Below, one piece after another: positions 27,098 to 40,098 of a DNA stretch of 64,000 bases. The stretch lies in contig NC_061812.1 of NCBI RefSeq assembly GCF_021462225.1, forward strand, positions 43,312,363 through 43,376,362, given 5' to 3'. The notes under the pieces are model-generated. The model was not told the DNA's origin, ran no database searches, and worked only from the letters and a program-made list of their open reading frames with translations. This DNA is from Girardinichthys multiradiatus (lineage: Eukaryota; Chordata; Actinopteri; Cyprinodontiformes; Goodeidae). The number at the start of each line of letters is the position of its first letter. Position 1 is the stretch's first letter. The position numbers and the translations under genes were made by a program.

Positions 27098-27241
27098 CTG
27101 TAGGCTCTGCTGCTTGTCACTGGCTTTGGGGGATTTGCGTCCAGCGTCTTGTTGAGACTGCAGCTGCTGCGACTGGGACTGCTGCTGCTGCTGGTGCTGC
27201 TGATGCTGCTGGAGGAGAATTTGCCGAGCCACTTGGAAGGT
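27098..27241 (-). CDS. foxp1: foxp1 second coding exon, residues 54-101, Gln-rich
   Basis: A phase-0 exon of exactly 48 codons, reading TFQVARQILLQQ, then a His/Gln/Ser-Gln tract, then RKSPKASDKQQSLQ. The flanks are the FOXP1/2 family motifs VARQxLLQQ and SPKxxDKQxxLQ. The acceptor is ctctgacag just above 27241 and the donor is CAG|GTACCG at 27097. The glutamine tract is short and broken by His and Ser, unlike the long pure polyglutamine of mammalian FOXP2. Skipping this exon would keep the reading frame. The introns on both sides are 20-35 kb. Confidence 0.92.
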
Positions 27242-27351
27242 CTGTCAGAGAGAAAAACAAAACTGGGTTAAAAATGTGCTAAATAGTCTCACAGTATTTT
27301 AGGATTATCAGAACAGATATGCTCCCTTACTACAATAATCACTGAGATCTA

Positions 27352-28018
27352 ATGCCAGTCAAAAGTATTCACACCCATTGACACTCTTACATTTTGTCAC
27401 TTTATAACCACAAACCATAATTTTTTTTAATGGTATTTTATCCGATGAAGAAACACAAAGTACTACAAAACTGTAAAAACCAACACATAACGCCAACCAC
27501 ACAATAACCACTATAAAACATGGTTTTGGCAGTATTATGCTATGAGGAGGCATTCCTTTAATAGGTGGAGGAAAGCGGGTCAGAGGTTAGACAGTGACAC
27601 AAAACACACAGCCAGAGCTACACTGAAATGGTTCAGATCAAAGCATATTCATATGTTAGAATGGCCCAGTCAAAGTCCAAGCTTAAATATACAAAAACCT
27701 GGTTACAAAACTTGAAAACTGATGTTCACAGAAGCTCTCCATCCAATCTGACTGTGCCTTAGCTATTTCGAACAGAAGAATGGCCATAAACCTCTGTCTT
27801 TAGATGTTTATTGTATTGCAGCAAAAAGAGAAAGGGCACAACTTTAAGCCATTTCTGACTTTTATAAATAAAATCGAAAATCATATATATTTTTCCTTTA
27901 CGTTCATAATTTATGTACCACTGTGTGTTGGTCTATTACGTAAAATCCCAATAAAATGTTTAAACATGAAAAAATGTGAAAACGTTCAAGGGTTATGCAT
28001 ATTTTTGGAGGCACAGTA
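27352..28018 (+). mobile_element. Decayed Tc1-like element
   Basis: Both ends carry the family terminus (left: a 'gtcaaaagtattcacaccca' motif; right: a 'gcatatttttggaggcacag' motif, inverted). The plus strand keeps 'aaacatggttttggcagtat' (the HGG(G)xxM box) and, near 27630-27710, a worn [20 protein letters not shown] peptide, the segment before the catalytic Glu. Frameshifted and about half the normal size. Confidence 0.7.
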
Positions 28019-31000
28019 GATACCAGACTTCACAGGAAAATCTGCATATTCTCCTGCTGAGAGTTACAAGGCAGGCATAAACACTTAACAGATGTCTAAA
28101 CAGGGACAACAAAAGTCTTCTAGAGCCATCCAGAAGAAATATTTGTCTGATGATAAGTTGCACTTACAGCAAACACAAACCGTCAGAGACCCTAATCTGT
28201 GCTTTTGATCCTCCTTCCACTCAGTCCAACTCCCTGCTAAAAAGCAAATAAAAGACTTTATGGCTGCTTCGAATATCTGTTAAAGGACACGGCCTTCTTA
28301 GTGGAAAACAAAATACAGTGCAGTCACATGTTTATTTCTTCAGCTACTCCCTTTTCCCTCATGATAAATAATCAAACATGCCATCCAGAGCAAACAAAGC
28401 TGGAGAGCGCCGGGGGGAAAAAAACACCATGGTCTTGAAAACGGCCAGCGATACCAAGAAAAGCAAGCGTTGTGTTCCCACAGTCAGCTGGCCAGCCTCA
28501 CACCTCCACCAGTAAACCATCTGAGTAAATAAACTGCCTCATTCTTTCCATGTTCCCCAGACGATTGCTCCCACAATCAAACTGTTGCATCCGAGCTCAC
28601 CTATATAAAAGAAAATCGCCACGTTCTCTCAATAATTTGTGAACTTTCAAATTTGTTAAACTGCTTAGTGGAACGTTTTACACAACAATAGTGAGAAAAG
28701 CCAGTAAGCACAAGAGAGGTGAAAAAGCGATGTGTGAAAAAGGGAGTGAAACCCGTAAGACTATGTGAAAGTAAGTTATCAACAAGGAAAAAGAAAGCTC
28801 AGAGCGCAGACAAAAACAGATACTAGCGAGGGCTTAGTGCCAGTAAAGTCAGGTTACAGTTTAAGACAAAAAGCACAAAGGCAGTTCGGGGGCCGAAACA
28901 AACAGCTATATGAGGGATTGTTTGTGGGTGCGTGGACTGACCCCTCCCAGACACACGGCTGACATCAAGAAGAACAAATATAACCGCAGGCTGAAGAGAG
29001 GCCACTCGCTGCATTTGACCAAACCAATCTGAGGGGCAGAAAAAACCCCTCTCTTGATCAGTCTCATACAGGGACAAACATTTCATTCTGCATGTCTAAC
29101 TGTGTTGTTTTGCATTGAAATTTGCAGGGGAACCCCCCTTCAAAGCACGGACACTCATAAAGAAAGTCTTTAGATTCAAACTAAGAAGTTAGTGAGCAAG
29201 ATTGACTCCTACACAAGTGCCAATATTTACATTTCAAGTACTGAGTTTTTACTCCAAAGCGATTTTAAACCTGACAGAAAAACAGGAAGCAGGACTTCAT
29301 TGATCTGTCTAATTAAAGTGTTGGGGAGGGGGTGCGGGAAAATACTAATGGGTGATTTTATTCAGCTGTTATGGAACTTTTTAAAAACCTTAGAATAATA
29401 AAATGTCAAATGTATTAAAGTGAGTAGAGCTTACATATTTAAACATGCTGTTAGAAACAAGAAAACCCATCAATGCCTCTAATTAGAAGAAACAAAAATT
29501 TAAATCACAATAAAAATATTAAGCAACAAATCACAGAAGCTTTTTAGGAAATAAAAAGTGACGTATCAAAATAGTTTACTTTTAGGGAAGGTAGTAATCA
29601 TCTAAAAGTGGCCAAAACCAAACAAAAACATTTTTTTTTACCAACCTTACAAAGCACCTCAAAAAAGTTTAAAAGTCACCCCCACAATGAAACAATAATA
29701 AATTAAAATAAAACACACGCAGCAACAATATTGTTTACTACACCCAAGATTTGGTATTACTTGGAACAACCTGAAGAGTAAACAGATTTACTGTTGTCTT
29801 TTTTTCCGGTACCTTATGACACATGCAGTAAAAGGTGTGTACGGTGTGTGTGTGTGAGTTTACAGCCGAGGGTGTTCAAACACAGAGTTGAGTCAACAGA
29901 CTATAATAGGAAGTTCAGACAGTAATGGATGAAAAGACACATTTCTGGGAAGTCTTTCTCTGCAGTTGTAAATACAAATGAAAAAGAGAACACACTGTTA
30001 AAAGGCTTGTTGCTACAGGTAGCCTAGAGAGCTGACACTGCAACATTAGGGTTTCATAAGGACTTCAATCATTTTATATCAATTATATACAGACACCAAA
30101 ATGAAGAAAAAAAAATAAGTGAGTTACTCAACATATGAAAGTTGTAAAAAAAATATTAAATATAAATCATCAAGGCTTATCTTGTCAATGAAACCTTTTC
30201 TGTGTGCTTCAGTTTAGTTTCTTCAGGTCATCTTGAGATCCTGAGAGATATTATCTGATGACCATAATTGTCCAATTTCCATCTTGATCGGCGTTAAGAG
30301 GCCCGAAAACATCGGCTGACATGGAACATGCTGGATTTGGGAATGTTAGCTGGCTTTTTGGAAATCTCAGAGGTCCATATTCTCTAAGGAGAACACACAC
30401 ACAAACTACACAAACCACAATTTCTAATGCTAACTGTGCTAATCACTAATTTAACATAAGTTTAAAGAGTTCAATCATTTTGTTTTAAGGAACCGGACAT
30501 CGAAAATTAGCCAAAAAACTCTGATGAGTGAATCTTTGACACGGTCACAGAAATGGTTAATAAACAGCACAGTAATTCTAAGGAACAGCGGTTACTCTGA
30601 GACAAGGTTTTGGTTGAGCTATGTAATTTTAACAATAATGATATTTTAATATCTAATGAAATCCAGAACATTCTGGCTTTTCACAACAATATTAACTGAC
30701 ATTTCATAAGTTTCTAAAAGTAAACATTCTTGTTGGTAAATAACATAAAAACAGTGTCATGTGAGCATGTTAAAATGCTGGTTGCCCTCATTCTCTGCTG
30801 TCAAGGTTGTGGTTTTAAAAAGGCCAGAGGAGGTGGCGTACCTTTAAGAGGCCTAATGCCGGGATAAAATAACACATAGTGAAGCATCACAGGAGCGTTT
30901 ACACAGAACGCCACTCCTCCGCTTCAGAGCTCTCTGCTTCCTCCTCCTTTACCTCTGGAAATGGTCTGTTTTTGATCTCACGTTCAAAGGTAGCAGAGGC

Positions 31001-31173
31001 CTGGTACAGATACACGAGTCAGAGCTGCTGCAACCAGCATGTGATCAAATGGAAATTAACATACAGCATGTAAAAACAGGTGGAAGCAGTATGAGAACTG
31101 CACTGTGAAAGAAAACAATCTGACCTTAACACTAACTGAAGCTGCTCTAATGTAATTTGCTAACTTGCTAAAA
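28019..31173 (-). other. foxp1 intron, no gene seen
   Basis: Mixed unique sequence in the 35.4-kb intron. Only a short TG run near 29840-29857 stands out. Confidence 0.5.
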
Positions 31174-31458
31174 ACAGTGTCTCGCAAAAGTATTGGTATC
31201 CTGTTTTCACATTTTGTCACGTCACAACTGCAGTCTCCCGGATTCAAAACCATACTTGGTTTTCAAAATGTTTTAGAAATAAAAATCTGAAAAGTGTGGT
31301 GTGCATATGTATTCATCCCCTTGAATAAATACTTTGTAAGAAAAAGTTTCATCAAAATTACAGCAGCCAGTCTTTTCTCCAGCATCTTTGCACAGATTTC
31401 TGCTCATTATTCTTTACAAAATAGCTCAAGATCAGTCAGATTGGATGGAAACTTTTTT

Positions 31459-31695
31459 TTAAACATCAGTTCTTAAGTCTGGCCACAGATTCTCAACTAG
31501 ATTTAGGTCTTCACTTTGGCTGTGCCATTTTAACACATGAATATGCTTTGATCTAAACCGAACCACTGTAGCTCTTGTTGTATTTTTGGGGTCATTATCC
31601 AGCCTGAAGGTGACCCGCCACCTCAGTGTCAAGTTTTTCACAGCCTCTAAGAGGTGATGCTGCCACCAGAAGGTTTTAATGTGAGGATGGTCCAT
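31459..31695 (-). pseudogene. Tc1 transposase catalytic fragment, DD34E type
   Basis: A 78-codon minus-strand stretch contains DNDPKNTTR, VLKWHSQSEDLN and VENLW, i.e. the second catalytic Asp and the catalytic Glu with 34 residues between. The usual SPDLNPIENLW has become SEDLNLVENLW, and the first Asp is out of frame or lost, so it is inactive. Confidence 0.75.
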
Positions 31696-32060
31696 TCAGG
31701 GTGATTTGCTGTTTAGTGTTCTTCTACAAATTACATTTTGCATGTAGGCCAGAAATTTCAATTGTTGGAATTTGATCAGAGATCATTCTCCCCTGTTTGC
31801 TGTGTCCTACATGACTTGAGGCAACTTTCTTCTTACCAACCTGCCAAAAAATGGTCTGGTTTGTGTAGTGAACAAAAAAAAGTTATATTCCCACAGGAAT
31901 TAGCAGGGCAGCTTCTCTTATTAACTCTCTCTTTGGCCAGCCAGTGTGTTTTGGTGGATAGCTATCTAGTAGTAAGTTTTCCATATTCTTTCCATTTTCA
32001 GAAGATTTTTAGTGCTCTGTGAATTGTTCAAAGTCTAAGATATTATTTACCATCCTTACC

Positions 32061-33252
32061 AAGGTTTGGCTTCCAGTCTCGAGGATCATTAGGAACCAGG
32101 ACTAACATTCCAATTTAAATCTTTCAATTTTTTTTTATTTTAATTTTGATACCTAATCCGCTGACTGGGAAAAGAAGCCGCCGATCACCAACAAAGAAGA
32201 ATCCGCAGGAAGTATGTGTGCAACTGTGGACAGCATGTGGCGGCGATCAAAAGTGTGGCTTAACTTTCTTCAAAGAAATGACATGATTAAACATCTCCAG
32301 ATTCATGGTGTAGAAGTAACAGAGTGCCCCGTGTTTGGCTACGTTCACACAAGTCTTAAAGGTTCACGACGCCAAAGCAACCTGCATGGGTAGAAGAAGA
32401 ATAGTGATGTCATACAGCAGCACACTGTTTCCGGAAGAAAAATGGATGTCGGAGTCTGTGTACGATTTTTTAAGTTGTTGAGCAACAGGATCCCACAGTA
32501 TTATATCATAAGAAGATGAAAAAAGGTGAGAAAAAGGGAGCACAACTCTTAACAATGGCCTTTTGTGGAGTAGTGACTGCTACTTCTGTCGAGAAGTCTG
32601 TGTGGATGCTAGCCAGAGCCTGGACAATGACATGAAAGTCAGATGAAATGCGACATGACCATTCAGACTGCTGACACTTTGAAAGCTATTGGATACTTGT
32701 CCCATTTAGTACCACATATGGAAGTGGCACAATTTGGACATTTTTTTGAAGGTGAAAAAAAAAGTCAAAAATGGCCAATTCTGACTGTCATGAAAAAGTC
32801 AGATATGGGTCCCATTTGCCTGCAGTGTGAACGCATCCGGCTTCCTCTGCTGCTTCTTCCTCTGTCTCCGACACTCAATACATTGCAGTCAGAATCAGGC
32901 AAATAAAACAATAAAATATGTCTCATAACAACATTGAGGCAGCTAACAAGTTTTACTCGACCTAAATAGGTGGGTCAGCTCATTCGCAAATACCTAGCTA
33001 AAGTTAGCCCATATGTTTTTCTATAGCCAAACGACCTGAAATTGTTGTGCGAAATTCATAGTAAAGTTCATAAAAATTCATAGTGAAGTTCAGACTATTT
33101 CATCCAGAAAGAAGTCTGGTTAGCTAGCTCAATTTAACCATGTAAACCTTTTTGACCCTGCCTATTAAACAAATCAGAATCGAGAATCGCTAGAAACCGG
33201 AATTGAAACGAGGAATCAGGTTTGTTCAAATGCAAACTTTGCCCAACCCTAA
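32061..33252. mobile_element. hAT-like element inserted in the Tc1 relic
   Basis: Flanked by near-identical 8-base duplications, tccttacc (32053-32060) and tcctaacc (33253-33260), the size expected of hAT elements. The outer ends are inverted relatives (AAGGTTTGGC versus TAGGGTTGGGC on the other strand). Inside, GAATCGAGAATCG and GGAATTGAAACGAGGAATCAG-type words near 33175-33225 are typical of fish hAT termini. No intact transposase. Confidence 0.6.
32337..32838. repeat. MITE nested inside the hAT-like element
   Basis: Ends are inverted copies: ggctacgttcacac on the left, gtgtgaacgcatcc on the right (two differences). About 500 bp with no coding capacity; I see no clear target duplication. 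Confidence 0.55.
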
Positions 33253-33440
33253 TCCTAACCCCACTTTAAACTTTTCCACAACCTTATGTTGGACCTGTCT
33301 GCTGTGTCCCTTGCTCTTCATCATATAGTTTGATGTCTTATGTTCTCTAGCAAGCTTCTGAATCTTTCACCCAACTGTTGTAGTTATACTGAGATAAAAT
33401 TACACATAACAGAACTCTATTTACTTGTTAGGTGACTTTT

Positions 33441-33534
33441 TTTTTCTTTTTAACGTGTCCTGTCCGGCAGAGTAGCACTCAGAATTGTTGTCTGAGTGCC
33501 AAGAAGAAGCCCAATGGATTTACTTTTTTCACTG
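33441..33534 (-). repeat. Small retroposon-like insert with a hairpin
   Basis: The 94-bp insert is bounded by the 10-base direct repeat ggtgactttt (33431-33440 and 33535-33544). On the minus strand it ends in an A-rich tail next to one repeat, as a reverse-transcribed insertion would. It contains a perfect 9-bp stem, GCACTCAGA/TCTGAGTGC (33475-33483 and 33491-33499), with a 7-base loop. Source RNA unknown. Confidence 0.5.
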
Positions 33535-33655
33535 GGTGACTTTTAACAGAGACTGGTTGCACAGGATTTTATTTAGGGGCTTCAGCGTACAGGGGGCTGA
33601 GATAAATGACATTTGTGGTTGTAATATGACAAAATGTGAAAAAGTTCAACTTCCC

Positions 33656-36600
33656 CTGTGAATCAATGTTTTTGATGAAATTATATTAATTTATATAGTA
33701 ACTGATTTTTTTTTATTCTGTAAAATACTGTCTTCATGAGACATGCATGAACACCATGTTAACAACATGTTAGCCATGATGTCCCAGCTACTGCAGGCGG
33801 TAAGGTGTAAAATAAATGAATGCATTTGTTTTCTGTTATATCTGCTGCCCCAAAAGAATAAACCACCTCTTAGGAAATTTTCTGTATTCATAAAATCTAC
33901 AGTAGTTCTGTTGTAATCCCAAAGTGAGAGTGCTTGGGAAGCAGATCAACAGTGATAAACATACAACTGCATTGATAGTAATCTGCATTTACACATTCAA
34001 ATGTATTCACTGTTTGTACAGTTAACAGATACACACACCATTAAATGACAGGGACAAATGACAAGGTTTTATCTGCAACAAACGTTGCAGTTTGTTATCC
34101 ATGTCATTTGCAATCCTCCTCTTTATTTTCCACAGTTGAAATGTGTTCAAAGTTCACATCCTCTTCCCCCATGTTAACACAACTTCCTCAATAAACAACA
34201 GGCGTTTTATCTGAAACTACTTTCACACCATATTAGTGAATAGAGGCCGGAGCGTCTCTTATGTCCCTGGGCTATCATGCTGTGATAAGGGAACTGCTAA
34301 GTACTGGATGCCTTTATGCGCAGTCTGCACATGTGGATTATTTACAGGCTTTGGGGTTTCCTGCTGTTAAAGCCAGCTCTGGGTGTCTTACAAATCCCAG
34401 CTCAGAGCATCGCCATACAGTCAAGTCTGCTTTCTGCTGAATCCCTCGCTTCACCTTTTCCCCACTGCACCAGAGACACATTTCACACACACCTTTTTCC
34501 CTTATTTTATCTAATTTACCTCATCCAATGTAACTACCCAAGGCAAATGCATTAGAGTGTTCACTGTACTTGAATCAGGGGTTACACACAGCTCAAATTA
34601 TTATTTATGAGATAAATATAAAAGTACTGTATTAAAGTGTGACAGAACCCCCAATGTGGGTAAATATGTAATGGAGGAACATTTACAATGTGAATCATTT
34701 AGGATATTTCCATAAGAGGCTAAGCTGGATAGCAGGAAACTATGAGGCCAGCATAGTTTACCCAGGCACATCAACAGAAAGATCTGTGTGTCTCTCTGTA
34801 TTTTGAGGTCTTCTTGTTACGGCTAGGGAAGTCCTTGAACGTGGACTGGTTTCAAGCAGATTGCTCCTAATTGCTAGAAGATGTGCAAGCAGGTGTAACT
34901 GGATCCCTGTGGCCACCGAGAGATGAGGAGAAGGAATGAGATGTGCATGTTTGTGTTGCTCCTTGTGTGTGTGCCCGCGCACACATTCTGGTGTTTACTC
35001 AGCGGCCGTGTTTCTCCAGGCTTTATTAAGTTGGAGAACATGGTTCAGACAGAGAAACAACACAATTAATAGGTTAGCTCTTAATGTAGTACAGCTCACA
35101 AGACAGCAGGCCCTCTAGTTGTGCTCTACAGCGTCTGGGGGGCCTCAGAACCAGCGGCCTAAATGTCAAGGTTATCTGCCTGACTGTGCATCTCAACTCA
35201 CCTGACATTTAGAACTTCTGCTCTCCTTTTTACAGAGTCACAGACTTCTGCTCCTGATTGGAAACCAAGCATGGGGCCAGGGTCCACCTTCATTTGCTTT
35301 TTTTTATGCTTAATGATCTATCAGAATATTAATCCCCACAACTTGACAACTGTAGCTTTAAAATAGCACTACCTCTATAAGATGAGGGATGGTGCTCCGT
35401 TAGTTTCAAAGCCATAACTCGCCATGTTTTCTGCAATCTTAAATATTTTGTAATGGCCAGACTTGTCTTTAGGTCAGCCAAGGTACAGGTGTAGGAGCCC
35501 TCTTTCAGCCAGCTAACTGTCAGTGCACAGCAACATGTAGAAGAACGACTGCACTGCACTACTCTATGCTCAATGGAACTGGATAGAACTCCAGTCACGA
35601 TGGCACTTTCTCTGGTATCTTGACAAACGGACTTTATACTGTAGAAACAAAAAACCTATAGCCGGTCTGAGATCTTTAAAACCCAGCCAGTAGCCTGGTC
35701 TACTGAGCTATATATCACTGAGCCCTACTTAGGAGATTCTTTAAAGACTTCCATGCAGGATCCAACCCAAAACTTCCAAACATGGATTCTTCATGGATCA
35801 GACCTGTTTGTCAAGCATATCTGAATTTTGAGGAGACGCCATGTGACAAATGCGACAAATGCCAACAGGGAATATGGTTTTATTAGAATGAAACAATATA
35901 TAGCTGTGTGGTTGAACCCAAGGTTCCCCAGCAGAACATTCCCTAAAGAACCCTTCTGCCCCAACATCGTCTTCTTATATCCTGTCGCCAAGTTGGTGGT
36001 CCGCAATGATGAAGGGTGGATACAATTCTACACTAATTGCAGATTCGTTAAAACAGTTTGTGATTTGTGAAACCTTTATTTTTAAAATTTCCTATGACTA
36101 CTTATTGGTTTTGCACTAATTAAGAGAAATACTGTCATACACACTGTTATTGATTATATTTTTCTTCTGTTTTTTTAAGAAGCCTGCACTTTATTGTTGA
36201 TACTGTGTAAAAGAAAGTATCAAGTATTTTTCTTAATAGTATCGAGTTTGAAACTCTAGTATCTTAATAACCCTAGTGGTCATTGAAGAGGAATCCCGGA
36301 AACTCTAAAAGAGCAGATTCAACAACTGACTGCAGCGTTACAGCAATGGAATTAACTGGGAATCATTGCCATAGTAATTAAAATGCTGATTTTTTTGTTT
36401 GGTGGGTCTAGTATTCAAAACACAGCAGTATGCAGCGTTGATTATGTCTATTTCTATTATTTGCATTTTTTTCCCCTTATTTTTTACTTTCCTCAGTATT
36501 ACAGACGTTTATCTGCAATGCAAAGCAGGAGAAGTCTGATTTCCCGCTAAGTATATAATTAATGCCATTTCCAAAAAAGCCACTCCACATGGAAAACAGG

Positions 36601-39600
36601 CCCTAATGCTCAAACCTTACACATTACAGGGCTCTCGCAACAACACTCTCCAGGCTGTGTTTAGATTTCCAAACTAATTCATGTAGAATACATAAATAAA
36701 TCAATGTTTCATACCCACTTTAAACCATTAGATTCCCTTCTTTAGCCGTGCTTTTCAACTGACCTATTAATATTTATGATAACACTAAACATTTCAAATA
36801 TCCACGTTAAACCTACATAAGACAAAACCTGCATTTAATAAAAATCCAATTATGTTTGTCTAAGACCACTGCAACTCCTCCTTTCTCTTCCCATAGCAGG
36901 TAATGTGGTGCTATGACAAATGTTCTTCAGGAGAAAAAAGATGAAGAAAAACAAGACGAAGGCAAAATTATGAAGTGTGAGTGACTAAAGAGAAGGCTGT
37001 GAAATGGGACTAATGATGGAGGGAGTGAAGGTAAGAGGGGGTAACAGATGGAGGAAGAGAATAACAGTGGCAAGAAAGGAGGTAGGGATGGAAAATAAGA
37101 GAATGTGGCAGAGAGGAGGTGGAGGTTGTGGGAGGTTCAGAGGGGAGGGTAAACAACCCTCCAACAAGGCAGTTCGGGCACTCGGAGCCTGGTACAGAAG
37201 GGTCAAACTCCCCCCACTCCCCATAACCTGGCGAGGTCAGCTCAGCTATGCGGGGCTGACAGCTTCCGTTTGCTGTGTGTTCTGCGTTTGTTTGGATTCC
37301 CCAGCCTTGCTTAGCCAGCAGCTTAACAACAGATGGCTAAAGAAGGGCTCTATTCACAGTTGTCTGGATCAGAAAAATCACACCAAGAAAAGTAAACAAG
37401 CTGCAAACAAAACACACAGGCACCCTGAGAGCCCACACATGCAAATTATATGGACTGGCAGAGTTGCACATGCTGCAAAGAAATTAGGAACAAAAGGGCA
37501 AATAAGTGATTTTTGGCTGCAAATAGTCAATACATGGGCACAAAAATAAATGCATATACAATAGGAAAGCATATGTGACTGCATCCGAGTGCTGTCTGAT
37601 GGCAGCAACTTCCCGGGACGGTTCAATAACAGGAGATTTCCGTCCCCCGCCATTATTAAATGAATACTGCGTTCATTACAGCTTTAGTGCGGTGTAAACT
37701 CATAAACACCCTCCCAGAGTACAAGAGGAGCTGTCAACTAAATATTGTTTCTCTCAGGAGTCGCTCTTCCACCTCAATTACGCCTTTCAACTTCACAGGC
37801 TCAGTGTGATAAAGTGGCAGTAAAAATCATCCACATTAATACACCATTGTGCATCTGCTGCTAAAGGTAATTAAAGAAGTAAATGACTCATAAGAATAGA
37901 CGTATTAGCCACAAAATGAAAGGCAACTGGGCTGCCTCATGAAAATATGTACCATTAAGATACTGCATTTTCATATTGAGGTAATCAGCTCCACTAGTCT
38001 GATGCTGATTTAATCCACTCCAGTGGAAAGTCTATCAGCGCACAGCCGCATGTCATTGTCTCTTATGCGTGCTTGCCAAGACAAGAGCCCGGCGTTCTAC
38101 TTCAGCATTGACTGTGAATGGCTCTACAAAAAAAAAAAAAGGGGGATCACACGCAGGCAAGTCGGCTGGAGGAACGGCGAATGCTTAGGTGTTGTTTAGG
38201 GGCTGATTGAGAAAAGCACAAGAGAGAAAAAGGTGCTAAAACAGAGCTCCAAAGAGCACAGGGAGAAGCCAAATGATCTGGGAACTGTGCAGCAGTGAGA
38301 TCTCAGCAGCTCTTCTCTCCCTGACCTCAGCTTTTTGCCCTCAGCACACAATGCCTCGGGATGACCGGCGCTGAATACACCGCTAATATCTGTCAAGTTG
38401 ATAAAGTGAGAGAAAGCAGCAGAGGCATGCCAACTGTGCTGGGTACTTAGGAGGGCTGTTAGAAAACGCATGCTCCTCGGGATTGCATCTTCAGTGGAAG
38501 CGTTGCATCACTTTGTAGCGGGGAGTGTTGAGCTTGGGAAAATGTGTGCTTCCAAAGACCCAGCGTGTGAGCTAGAATACTGTGAGCAGATTTTATCATG
38601 CGCAAATTATATTGTTTAGAATGGGAAGATCTATCTGCTCAGGTCTCATAGACGGAGGACTCAACATTATCGATACAGTGGAGACATCTGGGATATGACC
38701 AGTAAAACCCTTAAATCTTCCAATTTGGTTGGGTTGAATATAGATGAACGATCCTTCACACAGCTAAGAGATAGTGTTTGAGGAGGGGAGAAGGCGATGA
38801 GTCTGCTGCCGCAGTCTGAGAGCGTCACAGTGCTTGAGGTCAGAAGTGTTGGCCTGTGTTGTAAGCTCATTGTTCTGGGGGCCCTTTACACCACAGGGCA
38901 TGTTGATTAACTCTGCAAAGATGCAAAAGTAACTCATCTAGATGAATAATGCAACTAATCAGTAAAGCAGAAAACAACTGTGATGCTGCCCAAAGCTAGT
39001 TCTGACTGTTCGTTTGAATGAATTGAAGATGACATCACAACAAAGTTATCATATCATTTTGGAGACTTGCATAAAAAGCTAAAACCCTTCTTCAAGTATT
39101 GTGGATGAGACAGCCGTTCAAGAGCCTCTAAGGTAGGTTTGTCCAAAGGGTCTGACTGTGCTTCTCAATCAGCTGCCTTGGAGAATGTGAACCTGAACAT
39201 AGCCTATAATGAAATGCTGAAAAGAAATTAAACAAGTTATTGGTTGGATAAATAACAGAAGAAATCCAAAATTATGATATACATCAGTGTTTCCCAAAAT
39301 GCTGACTATATAACATATTTATGACAAAAATCTCACAGGTTAAAAGTATAAAATCATTGTTTGAGGCTGTTTGTATTGACCTTGTACATCCGGATAACTT
39401 ATTTAAATAAATTAACTGCAAACCCAACCAACTTCAGATCACAAGTCTTGCCAAAATATTTTTTGGGCTGAAGCTGAAAGGTTTTCTTGACACCTGCTTT
39501 ATGAAACCCGTTTTTGTCAATTTCCTGATCTGAACATATTTTCAGGTGTAAGTTCTGTGATGTCCACATGCAAAGAAGTTAAACAGTGGAGGTTGTTTCA

Positions 39601-39608
39601 CGCCAAAA
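33656..39608 (-). other. foxp1 intron, no gene seen
   Basis: About 6 kb of mostly unique intron. A 181-codon plus-strand ORF at 37004-37549 is purine-rich and domain-free, so I treat it as chance. A 'gtatcgagtttgaaactcta' patch near 36240 resembles an old hAT end. 37560-38200 looks repeat-free and could hold conserved elements. Confidence 0.45.
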
Positions 39609-39675
39609 CAAATTCCTTGTATGTCCAAAAACGTACTTGGCAATAAAGCTTTTCTGATTCTGATTCTGATTCTAT
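39609..39675 (+). repeat. LINE 3' tail
   Basis: 'cgtacttggcaataaagctt' followed by TTCTGATTCTGATTCTGATTC is the typical 3' end and short tandem tail of a fish non-LTR element. The body is absent or unrecognisable. Confidence 0.55.
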
Positions 39676-39764
39676 GATACATCAACCTTCAATTTAATTG
39701 TAATTAAATTTGTGATTAAAATATATCAAGAAAAATCTTAAAGAAGCTGATTCTAGGGTTTTTG

Positions 39765-40098
39765 ACGCTGTTTGTTTGCTGATGCTTTCTAGCAAATCTC
39801 TGAGGCCTTTGAAGAACAGATGTTTTTACAAATCAAAGTACTGAGAGGTGGACTTATTCACTAATTAGGTGAATTCGGAAGGGAGGTCATTTTATTGGAT
39901 TTTATTTAGTGGCATTAAGGGTAAATGGGGCTGATTACAAATGCACACAACCCTTCAGATTTTCATCAGAAAGAAAATATTGAAAACCACGTTGAATTTT
40001 CCTTCTACTTTACAATTATACCCTACATTGTGTTGATCTGTGACTTGAACATTGTGGTTGTAATCAAGGGGTATTACTACTTTTGCAAGTCATTTTAG
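39765..40098 (-). mobile_element. Tc1-like end fragment
   Basis: 'gtggacttattcactaattagg', 'ggattttatttagtggcatt' and a final 'ggggtattactacttttgca' reproduce the non-coding flank and terminus of the same family as the 31-33 kb element. The transposase part is missing. Confidence 0.65.

Larger units (their letters stand above)
31174..33655 (-). mobile_element. Decayed Tc1-like element carrying nested insertions
   Basis: The left end (a 'cgcaaaagtattggtatcct' motif) and right end (a 'caaaatgtgaaaaagttcaa' motif) are inverted termini of a common teleost Tc1 family. The transposase is on the minus strand and broken. The element is split by an insert at about 32061-33252, and by a second small insert at 33441-33534. 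Without inserts it would be about 1.2 kb. Confidence 0.75.

Noticed and set aside
37004..37549. 181-codon plus-strand ORF
   Set aside because: Purine-rich, biased composition (Gly/Arg/Lys), no domain, signal or splice context; likely chance in intron.
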